NCBI GenBank assembly: GCA_041158225.1
Contig: JBEBBU010000163.1
Coordinates: 1 to 20,758, forward strand
From: JBEBBU01 sp041158225
GTDB taxonomy: Bacteria > Pseudomonadota > Gammaproteobacteria > Methylococcales > Methylococcaceae
Reading direction: 5' to 3'
Length of the DNA: 20,758 nucleotides
Made by a program: the position numbers and the translations under genes. Of the stretch, positions 7,351-14,307 are shown piece after piece. The notes below the pieces were generated by a model, which saw only the letters and a list, made by a program, of their open reading frames with translations, did no database searches and was not told the origin of the DNA. The stretch's first letter is position 1, and the number at the start of each line of letters is the position of its first letter.

Positions 7351-9024
7351 GTGAATATGGGCGTTAGCTTTGCTGAAATGTTTGAAGAGAGCCTGACCAA
7401 GGCCGAGATGCGTACTGGCAGTATCATCAAGGGTGTGGTTGTGGATATCCATCCTGAAGCCGTGGTGGTCAATGCCGGGCTGAAATCCGAGGGTGTGATT
7501 CCAAAGTGGCAGTTCCTGAATGCCGAAGGCCAGCTTGAGGTCAGCATCGGCGATACCGTCGATGTAGCACTTGACATGGTGGAAGATGGCCTTGGCGCCA
7601 CGCTGCTGTCACGTGACAAGGCGAAGAAACTCAAGGCCTGGGACGAACTGGAACAGGCATTTGAAAGCAATGAGACCGTTGTGGGTCGCATTGTCGGCAA
7701 GGTTCGTGGTGGCTTTACTGTCGCTATTGGTGCTCTCAGAGCGTTCCTGCCTGGTTCACTGGTGGATGTTCGCCCTGTTCGCGATACCGCTTTCCTGGAA
7801 AACCGTGACCTTGAATTCAAGGTGATCAAGATTGACCAGAAGCGCAATAATGTTGTGCTTTCACGTCGTGCAGTCGTTGAATCCGAGTACAGTGCTGAAA
7901 AAGAAGCACTGCTGGACAGCCTCAAGGAAGGTGCCATCATTCAGGGTGTGGTCAAGAATCTTACCGACTACGGTGCCTTCATTGACCTCGGCGGTATTGA
8001 TGGCCTGCTGCACATCACCGACATGGCCTGGAAGCGCGTGCGTCATCCTTCCGAGGCGGTACAGATCGGCCAGGAAATCCAGGTCAAGGTTCTCAAGTAC
8101 GATCAGGACAAGAACCGTGTTTCACTGGGTCTGAAGCAGCTGGGTGAAGATCCATGGGTCAATATTGCCCGTCGCTACCCTTCCGGCACGCGCCTGTTTG
8201 GCAAGGTCAGCAACCTGACGGATTACGGCTGCTTTGTTGAGCTGGAAGAAGGTGTTGAAGGCCTGGTTCATGTCTCTGAAATGGACTGGACCAACAAGAA
8301 CGTCAATCCTTCCAAGGTCGTCCAGCTGGGTGATGAAGCGGAAGTCATGGTGCTGGAGATCGACGAAGAACGTCGTCGTATTTCTCTGGGCATGAAGCAG
8401 TGCCGCCAGAATCCATGGGAAGAGTTTGGTACCATCCACAAGAAGGGTGAAAAGATCAGTGGCACCATCAAGTCCATCACTGATTTTGGTATTTTCATCG
8501 GTCTTGATGGCGGTATTGATGGTCTGGTTCATCTGTCTGACATCTCCTGGAACACTACGGGTGAGGATGCCATTCGCAACTACAAGAAGGGTGATGAAGT
8601 CGAGACAGTCATCCTTGCGATTGATCCTGAACGTGAAAGAATTTCACTGGGTGTCAAGCAGCTTGAGCAGGATCCATTCCAGAATTTCCTGGCAACTTAC
8701 GACAAGGGCAGCATTGTCAATGGCGTAGTCAAGGAAGTTGATCCCAAGGGCGCAATCATCCTGCTGGATGACGGTGTCGAAGGTTATCTGCGCGCCTCTG
8801 AAATCCAGAGGGATCGTGTGGAAGATGCCCGTACCCTGCTGAATGTTGGCGATGCTGTTGAAGCCAAGTTCCTTGGCGTAGACAAGAAGAACAAGTCCAT
8901 CTCTCTGTCCATCAAGGCCAAGGATCAGGAAGATGAAGCGACCGTCATGAAAGACTACAACACGCAGTCTTCCGTGACCCCGACGCTGGGCGATATCTTC
9001 AAGGAGCAGATGGAAAATCGCTAA
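7351..9024 (+). CDS. rpsA: 30S ribosomal protein S1
   Basis: S1 is the large mRNA-binding protein of the 30S subunit and helps unfold and capture mRNAs. The 557 residues contain six S1/OB repeats beginning near 20, 105, 192, 277, 364 and 451. Each has hallmarks such as GxVKNLTDYGAFIDLGG, GLLHITDMAW, GLVHVSEMDW and GLVHLSDISW, followed by SLGxKQ. FAEMFEESL at the N-terminus is the typical 30S-binding helix. Start choice is open: GTG 7351 has AAGGA seven bases before it, while ATG 7357 (giving MGVSFAEMF) aligns better with E. coli S1 but is 13 bases away. The stop TAA sits in the loop of a small perfect hairpin. Confidence 0.98.
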   Translation: MNMGVSFAEMFEESLTKAEMRTGSIIKGVVVDIHPEAVVVNAGLKSEGVIPKWQFLNAEGQLEVSIGDTVDVALDMVEDGLGATLLSRDKAKKLKAWDELEQAFESNETVVGRIVGKVRGGFTVAIGALRAFLPGSLVDVRPVRDTAFLENRDLEFKVIKIDQKRNNVVLSRRAVVESEYSAEKEALLDSLKEGAIIQGVVKNLTDYGAFIDLGGIDGLLHITDMAWKRVRHPSEAVQIGQEIQVKVLKYDQDKNRVSLGLKQLGEDPWVNIARRYPSGTRLFGKVSNLTDYGCFVELEEGVEGLVHVSEMDWTNKNVNPSKVVQLGDEAEVMVLEIDEERRRISLGMKQCRQNPWEEFGTIHKKGEKISGTIKSITDFGIFIGLDGGIDGLVHLSDISWNTTGEDAIRNYKKGDEVETVILAIDPERERISLGVKQLEQDPFQNFLATYDKGSIVNGVVKEVDPKGAIILLDDGVEGYLRASEIQRDRVEDARTLLNVGDAVEAKFLGVDKKNKSISLSIKAKDQEDEATVMKDYNTQSSVTPTLGDIFKEQMENR

Positions 9025-9033
9025 GCGATTTTC
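9013..9033 (+). repeat. Hairpin with the rpsA stop codon in its loop
   Basis: GAAAATCGC (9013-9021) and GCGATTTTC (9025-9033) are exact reverse complements, separated only by the rpsA stop codon TAA (9022-9024). Because the 3' arm is T-rich and followed by TCT, the structure could act as a weak intrinsic terminator or mark an mRNA 3' end. The pairing is seen directly; the function is not established. Confidence 0.5.
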
Positions 9034-9038
9034 TCTGG

Positions 9039-9068
9039 TGGAGCGGAAGATTTATGCCTTCCGCTCCA
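9039..9068 (+). repeat. 11-bp perfect stem-loop between rpsA and ihfB
   Basis: TGGAGCGGAAG (9039-9049) and CTTCCGCTCCA (9058-9068) form an uninterrupted 11-pair stem with an eight-base loop. No U tract follows, so it is not a standard intrinsic terminator. It more likely protects the 3' end of rpsA mRNA, serves as an RNase site, or attenuates transcription into ihfB. A smaller dyad (GGGTT 9072-9076 / AACCC 9084-9088) lies just downstream, immediately before the ihfB ribosome binding site. Confidence 0.55.
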
Positions 9069-9098
9069 TACGGGTTTAGTATTAACCCTGGGTGAGCC

Positions 9099-9404
9099 AT
9101 GACAAAATCAGAACTGATCGACTTGCTGGCAAGCAATCATCCCGAGTTGACCATTGAGCATCTTGAGCAGGCGGTTAAAGCCATGCTCGAATACATGAGT
9201 GAAGCCTTGGCCAAAGGCGAACGCATCGAAGTACGCGGATTTGGCAGTTTTTCCCTGCATTACAGGCCGCCTCGCAATGGACGTAATCCCAAGACGGGCG
9301 AGCAGGTAAGTCTTAAATCCAAATATGTACCCCATTTCAAGCCTGGCAAGCAGATGCGTGACCGCGTCAACGAGTCCAGGGATACCATCGCCATCCAGTC
9401 GTAG
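9099..9404 (+). CDS. ihfB: Integration host factor subunit beta
   Basis: IHF beta pairs with IHF alpha to form a sequence-specific DNA-bending heterodimer that acts in transcription, recombination and nucleoid structure. The 101 residues fit the family. An N-terminal helical dimerisation region (1-45) is followed by RGFGSFSLHYR and the beta-arm RNPKTGE, in which P64 corresponds to the DNA-intercalating proline. KYVPHFKPGKQMRDRV closes the fold. The ATG at 9099 follows GGTGAG. It sits between rpsA and lapB. The stop is TAG (9402-9404), directly followed by a G-run that probably serves as the ribosome binding site for lapB. Confidence 0.97.
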   Translation: MTKSELIDLLASNHPELTIEHLEQAVKAMLEYMSEALAKGERIEVRGFGSFSLHYRPPRNGRNPKTGEQVSLKSKYVPHFKPGKQMRDRVNESRDTIAIQS

Positions 9405-9412
9405 GGGGATTT

Positions 9413-10594
9413 ATCCCGTACGAACTGGCTGCTGAGGCATTTCTCCTTCTTTTACCTGTCGCGGCGGCATCAGGCTGGTTTGCTGCGCGCAGGCATTATA
9501 CGCGCCGTGGTCAGCAACGCATTGAGCAGAGCGTGCGTAGCGCCTACGGCCAGGGCTTCAACTATCTGGTCAGCGAAGATACCGAAAAAGCCATCAAGTC
9601 ACTTTCTACCATGGTGGAAAGCCACAGGGATGCGCTTGAAATCCAGCAGGCACTGGCCAAGCTTTTTCGCAAGAATGGCGAGGTTGGCAAGGCCATTGAT
9701 CTGCATGAGCGTCTCCTGCAGACTCCCCATCTGACTGAAGAACAGCGTTACCAGATTCATTTCGAACTGGCGGCTGATTATATGAGCGCCGGTCTTTATG
9801 ATCGCGCTGAACTGCTCTTTCTTGGATTGAGCCATACCATGACCCATGGTCGTGCCGCCACACTTGCTCTGCTGAATATTTACCAGGCGGAAAAAGAATG
9901 GGATAAGGCTATCCAGTGCCTTGCAGGTCAGGAAGGTGGAGACTGGTTGCAGCGTCAGGAAATCCTGGCCCAGTTGCACTGTGAGCAGGCTGAAGCTGCG
10001 CTGATGCAGGGGAATACCAGCGTTGCTGAACAGCGTCTTTTGCAGGCCTTGCAGGTTGATAGCCGCTGCGTGCGCGCCAGCCTGGTCAGGGCCAAACTGG
10101 CTGTCAGAGAGCAGCGCTGGTCGGATGCCAGCATGGCGTTGCGATCTGTGGAGTGGCAGAATCCGGTATTCCTGTCTGAAACGCTGGATCTGTTACGGCT
10201 ATGCCACATGAATCTGGGGGAGACTGCAGAGTATCGGGCTTATCTGGAATATCTCTACCTGAGGCACGGCAATGAATATGCGGGAATCCGTCTGGCAGAT
10301 GAAATTACAGCCGTTGACGGGCCAGGTGCTGCCCTGCAGCATCTTGAGGGACTTCTCTTGCAGCGCCCAGTTCCTCTGGTGATGCTGAAAGCGGTGCAGT
10401 ACCTCAATGCGGGTAATCTGGACGAGGGACTTATGCCCATCATGCAGCGCCTGAATACAGCACTGGATCTTCTGGCCAGCCACCAGTTACCCTACCGCTG
10501 TCGATCCTGTGGCTTTGGCGCGCATGAAATTCACTGGTTGTGCCCATCCTGCCGGGAGTGGGGCAGTGTGCAGCCCTGCCGGCAGGATGGATAA
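9413..10594 (+). CDS. lapB: LPS assembly protein LapB (YciM), apparent non-AUG start
   Basis: LapB is an inner-membrane TPR protein that works with FtsH to control LpxC turnover and so the level of lipopolysaccharide synthesis. TPR-like repeats fill most of the protein. A C-terminal rubredoxin-type zinc motif (CRSCGFG, then CPSCREW; Cys 363, 366, 377, 380 in this numbering) is diagnostic. The first ATG/GTG/TTG in frame is GTG 9533, but it would remove a clear homologous membrane anchor. In-frame codons from about 9422 encode AEAFLLLLPVAAASGWFAARR, very like the E. coli N-terminus. No ATG occurs anywhere between ihfB and 9533. The likeliest start is ATC 9413, four bases after the G-run at 9404-9408, giving 393 residues (E. 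coli 389); CTG 9425 is the alternative. No lapA lies upstream. Confidence 0.88.
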   Translation: MPYELAAEAFLLLLPVAAASGWFAARRHYTRRGQQRIEQSVRSAYGQGFNYLVSEDTEKAIKSLSTMVESHRDALEIQQALAKLFRKNGEVGKAIDLHERLLQTPHLTEEQRYQIHFELAADYMSAGLYDRAELLFLGLSHTMTHGRAATLALLNIYQAEKEWDKAIQCLAGQEGGDWLQRQEILAQLHCEQAEAALMQGNTSVAEQRLLQALQVDSRCVRASLVRAKLAVREQRWSDASMALRSVEWQNPVFLSETLDLLRLCHMNLGETAEYRAYLEYLYLRHGNEYAGIRLADEITAVDGPGAALQHLEGLLLQRPVPLVMLKAVQYLNAGNLDEGLMPIMQRLNTALDLLASHQLPYRCRSCGFGAHEIHWLCPSCREWGSVQPCRQDG

Positions 10595-10607
10595 GGCGTA
10601 AAGCGCC
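10544..10607. terminator. Inverted repeats at the lapB / lysS convergent junction
   Basis: CCATCCTGCC (10544-10553) and GGCAGGATGG (10581-10590) are exact reverse complements inside the 3' end of lapB. The second arm also belongs to a perfect 12-base palindrome, CCTGCCGGCAGG (10575-10586). Past the lapB stop, GGCG/CGCC (10595-10598 / 10604-10607) forms a small hairpin in the 22-base gap before the convergent lysS stop. Neither side has a good U tract, so a shared terminator is only a suggestion. Confidence 0.3.
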
Positions 10608-10616
10608 AGCACTGTT

Positions 10617-12122
10617 TCAGGCGATGGTTTCGCGCCGCATGTGGGGAAACAGAATGACGTCCCTGATGGAGGGAGCATCAGTCAGGAACATCACCAGACG
10701 GTCGATACCTATACCTTCGCCTGCCGTGGGTGGCATCCCATACTCAAGAGCGCGGATATAGTCTGCGTCGAAATGCATGGCTTCCTCGTCCCCCGCATCT
10801 TTTTCTGCGACCTGTGCCCTAAAGCGTTCAGCCTGGTCTTCGGCATCATTGAGTTCCGAAAAGCCATTGGCAATTTCCCTGCCGCCAATAAATAGTTCGA
10901 AGCGGTCGGTAACTTCCGGATTATGATCGCTGCGACGTGCCAGCGGCGATACCTCGGTCGGAAATTCTGTGATAAAGGTAGGCTGTAGCAGCTTTTCTTC
11001 GACAAAGGCTTCAAAAAGTTCCGTAATGATGCGGCCCAGTCCCCAGTCACCCGAAGGTTTGATGCCCAGTTGCAGTGCTGTCTGGCGTGCATGGTCGAGA
11101 TGATCCAGGGCATCCGGGTTGAGCTGCGGATGATGATGCAGCACCGCTTCGCGCATGGTCCAGCGCTGGAATGGCCGGGACAGATCCACGTCCACCCCCT
11201 GATGCTGAATGCAGTGGGTGCCCATCACCTGCAGGGCAAGTCCACGGAGCAGGTGTTCTGTCGCATCCATAAGGTCATGGTAGTCAGCGTAAGCCTGATA
11301 GAACTCCAGCATGGTGAATTCTGGATTATGCCGGGTGGAAAGACCTTCATTGCGAAAACTGCGGTTGATTTCAAACACGCGCTCAAAACCGCCAACCACC
11401 AGTCGCTTGAGGTAGAGCTCTGGCGCTATGCGCAGAAACAGAGGCATATCCAGCGCATTATGATGGGTGACAAACGGTTTGGCGCGTGCGCCTCCCGGGA
11501 TCACCTGCATCATGGGCGTTTCAACCTCGATAAAATCACGCTCGGCAAGAAACTGGCGGATGTACTGGATAACGGCGCTGCGCACCCGGAAAATCTGCCG
11601 GCTTTCTTCAGTGACAATAAGGTCGACATAACGCTGCCTGTAGCGTGTTTCAGCATCGCTCAGCCCGTGGTATTTCTCTGGCAGCGGTCGCAGCGATTTT
11701 GTCAGCAGGCGGATATTATCCGCCCTGACTGACAGTTCACCTGCCCGGGTACGGAACAGGACTCCGGCTACACCGATGATGTCACCGACATCCCAGCCCT
11801 TGAAGGCATCGTAAACGCCTTCTGGCAACTGGTCACGCTGTACAAAAATCTGTATGCGTCCCGACATATCCTGAAGGTGGGTAAAACTGGCTTTGCCCAT
11901 GATGCGTTTGCCCATCATGCGACCAGCCAGGCTTACCTGAACCGGGGATGTTTCAAAATCCTCGTCTGGTGTTGCGCCATGCTGGTCATGCAGGGCTTTG
12001 GCCAGATGCTGGCGCCTGAAATCATTGGGGAAAGCCTGACCCTGACCACGCAGGGTTTCAAGTTTTTCGCGGCGCTGGGCAATCAGCTTGTTTTCATCGG
12101 GTAAGGGTATTTGATCGCTCAT
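10617..12122 (-). CDS. lysS: Lysyl-tRNA synthetase (class II)
   Basis: This enzyme charges tRNA-Lys with lysine using ATP. The 501 residues begin with an alpha-helical extension and an OB-fold anticodon-binding domain (VSLAGRMMGKRIMGKASF and following, about 62-150). The class II catalytic core follows: motif 1 around FLAERDFIEVETPMM, motif 2 FRNEGLSTRHNPEFTMLEFY, and motif 3 GIGIDRLVMFLTDAPSIRD near the C-terminus. Length matches E. coli LysS (about 505). The ATG (12122-12120) overlaps the TGA of prfB by four bases, as a coupled prfB-lysS operon. It converges on lapB with a 22-base gap. Confidence 0.98.
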   Translation of the reverse strand: MSDQIPLPDENKLIAQRREKLETLRGQGQAFPNDFRRQHLAKALHDQHGATPDEDFETSPVQVSLAGRMMGKRIMGKASFTHLQDMSGRIQIFVQRDQLPEGVYDAFKGWDVGDIIGVAGVLFRTRAGELSVRADNIRLLTKSLRPLPEKYHGLSDAETRYRQRYVDLIVTEESRQIFRVRSAVIQYIRQFLAERDFIEVETPMMQVIPGGARAKPFVTHHNALDMPLFLRIAPELYLKRLVVGGFERVFEINRSFRNEGLSTRHNPEFTMLEFYQAYADYHDLMDATEHLLRGLALQVMGTHCIQHQGVDVDLSRPFQRWTMREAVLHHHPQLNPDALDHLDHARQTALQLGIKPSGDWGLGRIITELFEAFVEEKLLQPTFITEFPTEVSPLARRSDHNPEVTDRFELFIGGREIANGFSELNDAEDQAERFRAQVAEKDAGDEEAMHFDADYIRALEYGMPPTAGEGIGIDRLVMFLTDAPSIRDVILFPHMRRETIA

Positions 12123-13217
12123 AATCCACTTTTTAGACTGGCTTCAATAAACATGTCCAGATCGCCATCAAGAACAGCCTGGGGGTTGCCGGTTTCAACA
12201 CCCGTTCGCAGATCCTTGATACGTGACTGGTCAAGCACATAAGAACGGATCTGGCTGCCCCATCCAATATCGGATTTGGAATCCTCAAGCTTCTGTTTTT
12301 CTGAGTTGCGTTTCTGCAGTTCGAGTTCGTACAGTTTGGCGCGCAACTGCTTCATGGCCTTGTCCCGGTTGGCATGCTGGGAACGTTCACTCTGGCACTG
12401 AACGACCGTATTGGTCGGATTGTGGGTGATGCGCACCGCAGATTCCGTGCGGTTGACGTGCTGTCCACCTGCACCACTGGCGCGATAGACATCTACGCGC
12501 AGATCGGCCGGATTGATGTCAATGTGAATGTTGTCATCTACTTCCGGCGAGACAAACACGGAGGCAAATGAAGTATGGCGGCGGTTGCCGGAATCAAATG
12601 GAGACTTGCGTACCAGGCGGTGCACCCCGGTTTCTGTTCGCAGCCAGCCGTATGCATAGTCACCTTCAAAGCGTATGGTAGCGCTCTTGATACCAGCAAC
12701 ATCACCTGGTGATTCTTCAACCAGTTCGGTTTTGAAGCCACGACGCTCGCCCCAGCGCAGGAACATGCGTTCCAGCATCTGTGCCCAATCCTGAGCCTCC
12801 GTGCCACCAGAGCCCGCCTGGATGTCAAGGAAGGCAGGGCTGGGATCCATTTCACCCGAGAACATGCGCTGAAACTCGATTTTGGCTACCATGGCCTCAT
12901 AGTCATCAAGATCGCGGGCAACCTGATCAACCGTGGCCTCATCGTTTTCTTCCACGGCCATGGCCAGCAGTTCTTCGGCATCATCGATACCTGAGGTGAT
13001 TTCAATCAGCCGGCTGACAACACCTTCGAGCTGGTTGCGTTCGCGCCCCAGTGACTGGGCATATTCGGGCTTGTCCCAGATTTTGGGATCTTCCAGTTCC
13101 CGCAGGACTTCGGTCAGTCTTTCCTGTTTCTGATCGAAGTCAAAGATACCCCCGAAGCGCTTCCTGACGGCTGCGCAGGTCTTTGATCTGGTTATACAGA
13201 GGGTTCAGTTCACGCAT
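12119..13217 (-). CDS. prfB: Peptide chain release factor 2, with programmed +1 frameshift
   Basis: RF2 recognises UGA and UAA stops and triggers peptide release. Translation starts at ATG 13217-13215 and runs 25 codons (MRELNPLYN to LRGYL) to an in-frame TGA at 13142-13140. The site reads CGG GGG TAT CTT TGA C, the classic RF2 autoregulatory frameshift signal with an internal Shine-Dalgarno-like G-run three bases before CTT. After a +1 shift the protein continues as DFDQKQE to the stop at 12119, 365 residues in all, as in E. coli. SPF (in RKSPFDSG) is the UGA-reading tripeptide, and GGQ (in GAGGQHVNRTESAVR) is the catalytic motif. A conventional caller would report only a 280-residue fragment from 12961. 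The gene ends in TGA overlapping lysS. Confidence 0.98.
13140..13157 (-). promoter_or_regulatory. RF2 programmed +1 frameshift site
   Basis: On the minus strand the codons CTT CGG GGG TAT CTT TGA are followed by C. The G-run can pair with the 16S rRNA anti-Shine-Dalgarno sequence while the CTT codon slips to TTT at the slowly decoded TGA. When RF2 is scarce the shift wins and full-length RF2 is made. E. coli has AGG GGG where this gene has CGG GGG; the rest of the core is identical. Confidence 0.95.
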
Positions 13218-13246
13218 GGTCGGCAATTTCCTGAAAACCGCCTATT

Positions 13247-14245
13247 TTACATGACTGTGTCAGCTTGCACAGCAGGCGCTGTCCTGATGTAGCGCAACAT
13301 GACCCAGGCGGCAAACTGGCTGCCAAAGAGCAGATTCGCCATCAGAAGGTGTACCGGTTGCATCACAGCCGGAAATCCCAGGCGATCCAGGCCAATGCCG
13401 GCAGTAATGCCCAACAGGACCGGCCACATCAGGGCGTGTGAAGCCCAGGCAAAAACAGGATGAATGGATCTGGACAGCAACAGTTTCCATGCCATCCACA
13501 GATTGATGAACAGTACGAACCAGGAGAAAGAGCGATGCACAAGGAAAATCATGGGCAGGGCGTCACGCCAGGTATCGCGGCTGTCGGGATGGCTCTGGTT
13601 GGCCAGTACATCTACCGTTTCCCTGATCTGTGTTCCCATAGCGATCTGCAGCAGGGTCATGGCCATGGCAACTCTCAGAACTGCCGGGAAATAGCCAGGC
13701 AGAGAAGGCGGGGCAATGGCTGCGAGTTGGTCACGCTGGGCCCTGATCACGGCATAGATCAGGATGCACACAATAAAGAAAGCCATCAGCATATGCAGGG
13801 TGATCATGACTGGCCGGAGCTGGGACGCGACGACGGCAGAGCCCAGCCAGCCCTGGAAGGCAACAGACAGGAATGCGGTCAGTGAACACCAGACAATAGT
13901 CCGGTCACCACGCCAGAAAACCCGTGATCTGGCCAGAGTCGCCATAATCAGGAGACCTATGCTGACACCCGTCAGTCTGTTGACATATTCCGTCCAGGTT
14001 TTGACCGGATTGAAAGTGGTCTCGGCATAGCCACGCGCAGCGTAGATCTTTTGATAGTCAGAAGGAAGTTCACTGACATCAGTGGGCGGGATCCACTGGC
14101 CAAAGCAGGTGGGCCAGTCTGGACAGCCCATGCCCGCACCACTGGCGCGTACTATGCCGCCCACCAGAATAAGAAAGTAAACGGCGGCGACAGTAAGGGT
14201 GCCCAGGCGAATAAAGCGGATGACATGCGCGCGCGGTAACTGCAT
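13247..14245 (-). CDS. ctaA: Heme A synthase, COX15/CtaA family
   Basis: This membrane enzyme oxidises the C8 methyl of heme O to give heme A for aa3-type oxidases. The 332 residues contain about eight hydrophobic segments. The first external loop has VRASGAGMGCPDWPTCFGQW, with two cysteines (C41, C47), then PPTDVSELP and KTWTEYVNRLTG. Histidines at H151 (TLHMLMAF), H237 (FLVHRS) and H299 (PVHLLMANL) fit three of the four family heme ligands. At the first ligand site the usual E-x-x-H-R reads E86-Y-V-N89-R. That motif and the long PPTDVSELP loop recall the Bacteroidetes-type proteins rather than the usual gammaproteobacterial COX15. No ctaB or oxidase subunit genes are adjacent. It lies 29 bases upstream of prfB on the same strand. 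Confidence 0.9.
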   Translation of the reverse strand: MQLPRAHVIRFIRLGTLTVAAVYFLILVGGIVRASGAGMGCPDWPTCFGQWIPPTDVSELPSDYQKIYAARGYAETTFNPVKTWTEYVNRLTGVSIGLLIMATLARSRVFWRGDRTIVWCSLTAFLSVAFQGWLGSAVVASQLRPVMITLHMLMAFFIVCILIYAVIRAQRDQLAAIAPPSLPGYFPAVLRVAMAMTLLQIAMGTQIRETVDVLANQSHPDSRDTWRDALPMIFLVHRSFSWFVLFINLWMAWKLLLSRSIHPVFAWASHALMWPVLLGITAGIGLDRLGFPAVMQPVHLLMANLLFGSQFAAWVMLRYIRTAPAVQADTVM

Positions 14246-14260
14246 GGCTGATATCCCTGA

Positions 14261-14288
14261 GTGGTATACGATCAGGCCATCATACCAC
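14261..14288 (-). repeat. Inverted repeat upstream of the heme A synthase gene
   Basis: GTGGTAT (14261-14267) and ATACCAC (14282-14288) are exact complements. An inner GAT/ATC (14270-14272 / 14279-14281) extends the stem after a two-base bulge. It lies in the 62 bases between the motB-like stop and the ctaA start. On the minus strand the right arm contains a -10-like TATGAT (14284-14279). It could be an operator or a weak terminator of the stator pair. No U tract is present. Confidence 0.3.
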
Positions 14289-14307
14289 CAGAGGTGCTGC
14301 TGTTGAT

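Noticed and set aside
9362..9404. IHF-beta/LapB fusion through -1 frameshifting
   Set aside because: The lapB frame is open here, but no slippery heptamer or stimulatory structure was seen; a rare start codon explains the data more simply.
12119..12961. Truncated 280-residue release factor or pseudogene
   Set aside because: The missing N-terminus is present upstream and joined by the canonical +1 frameshift site, so the gene is intact.
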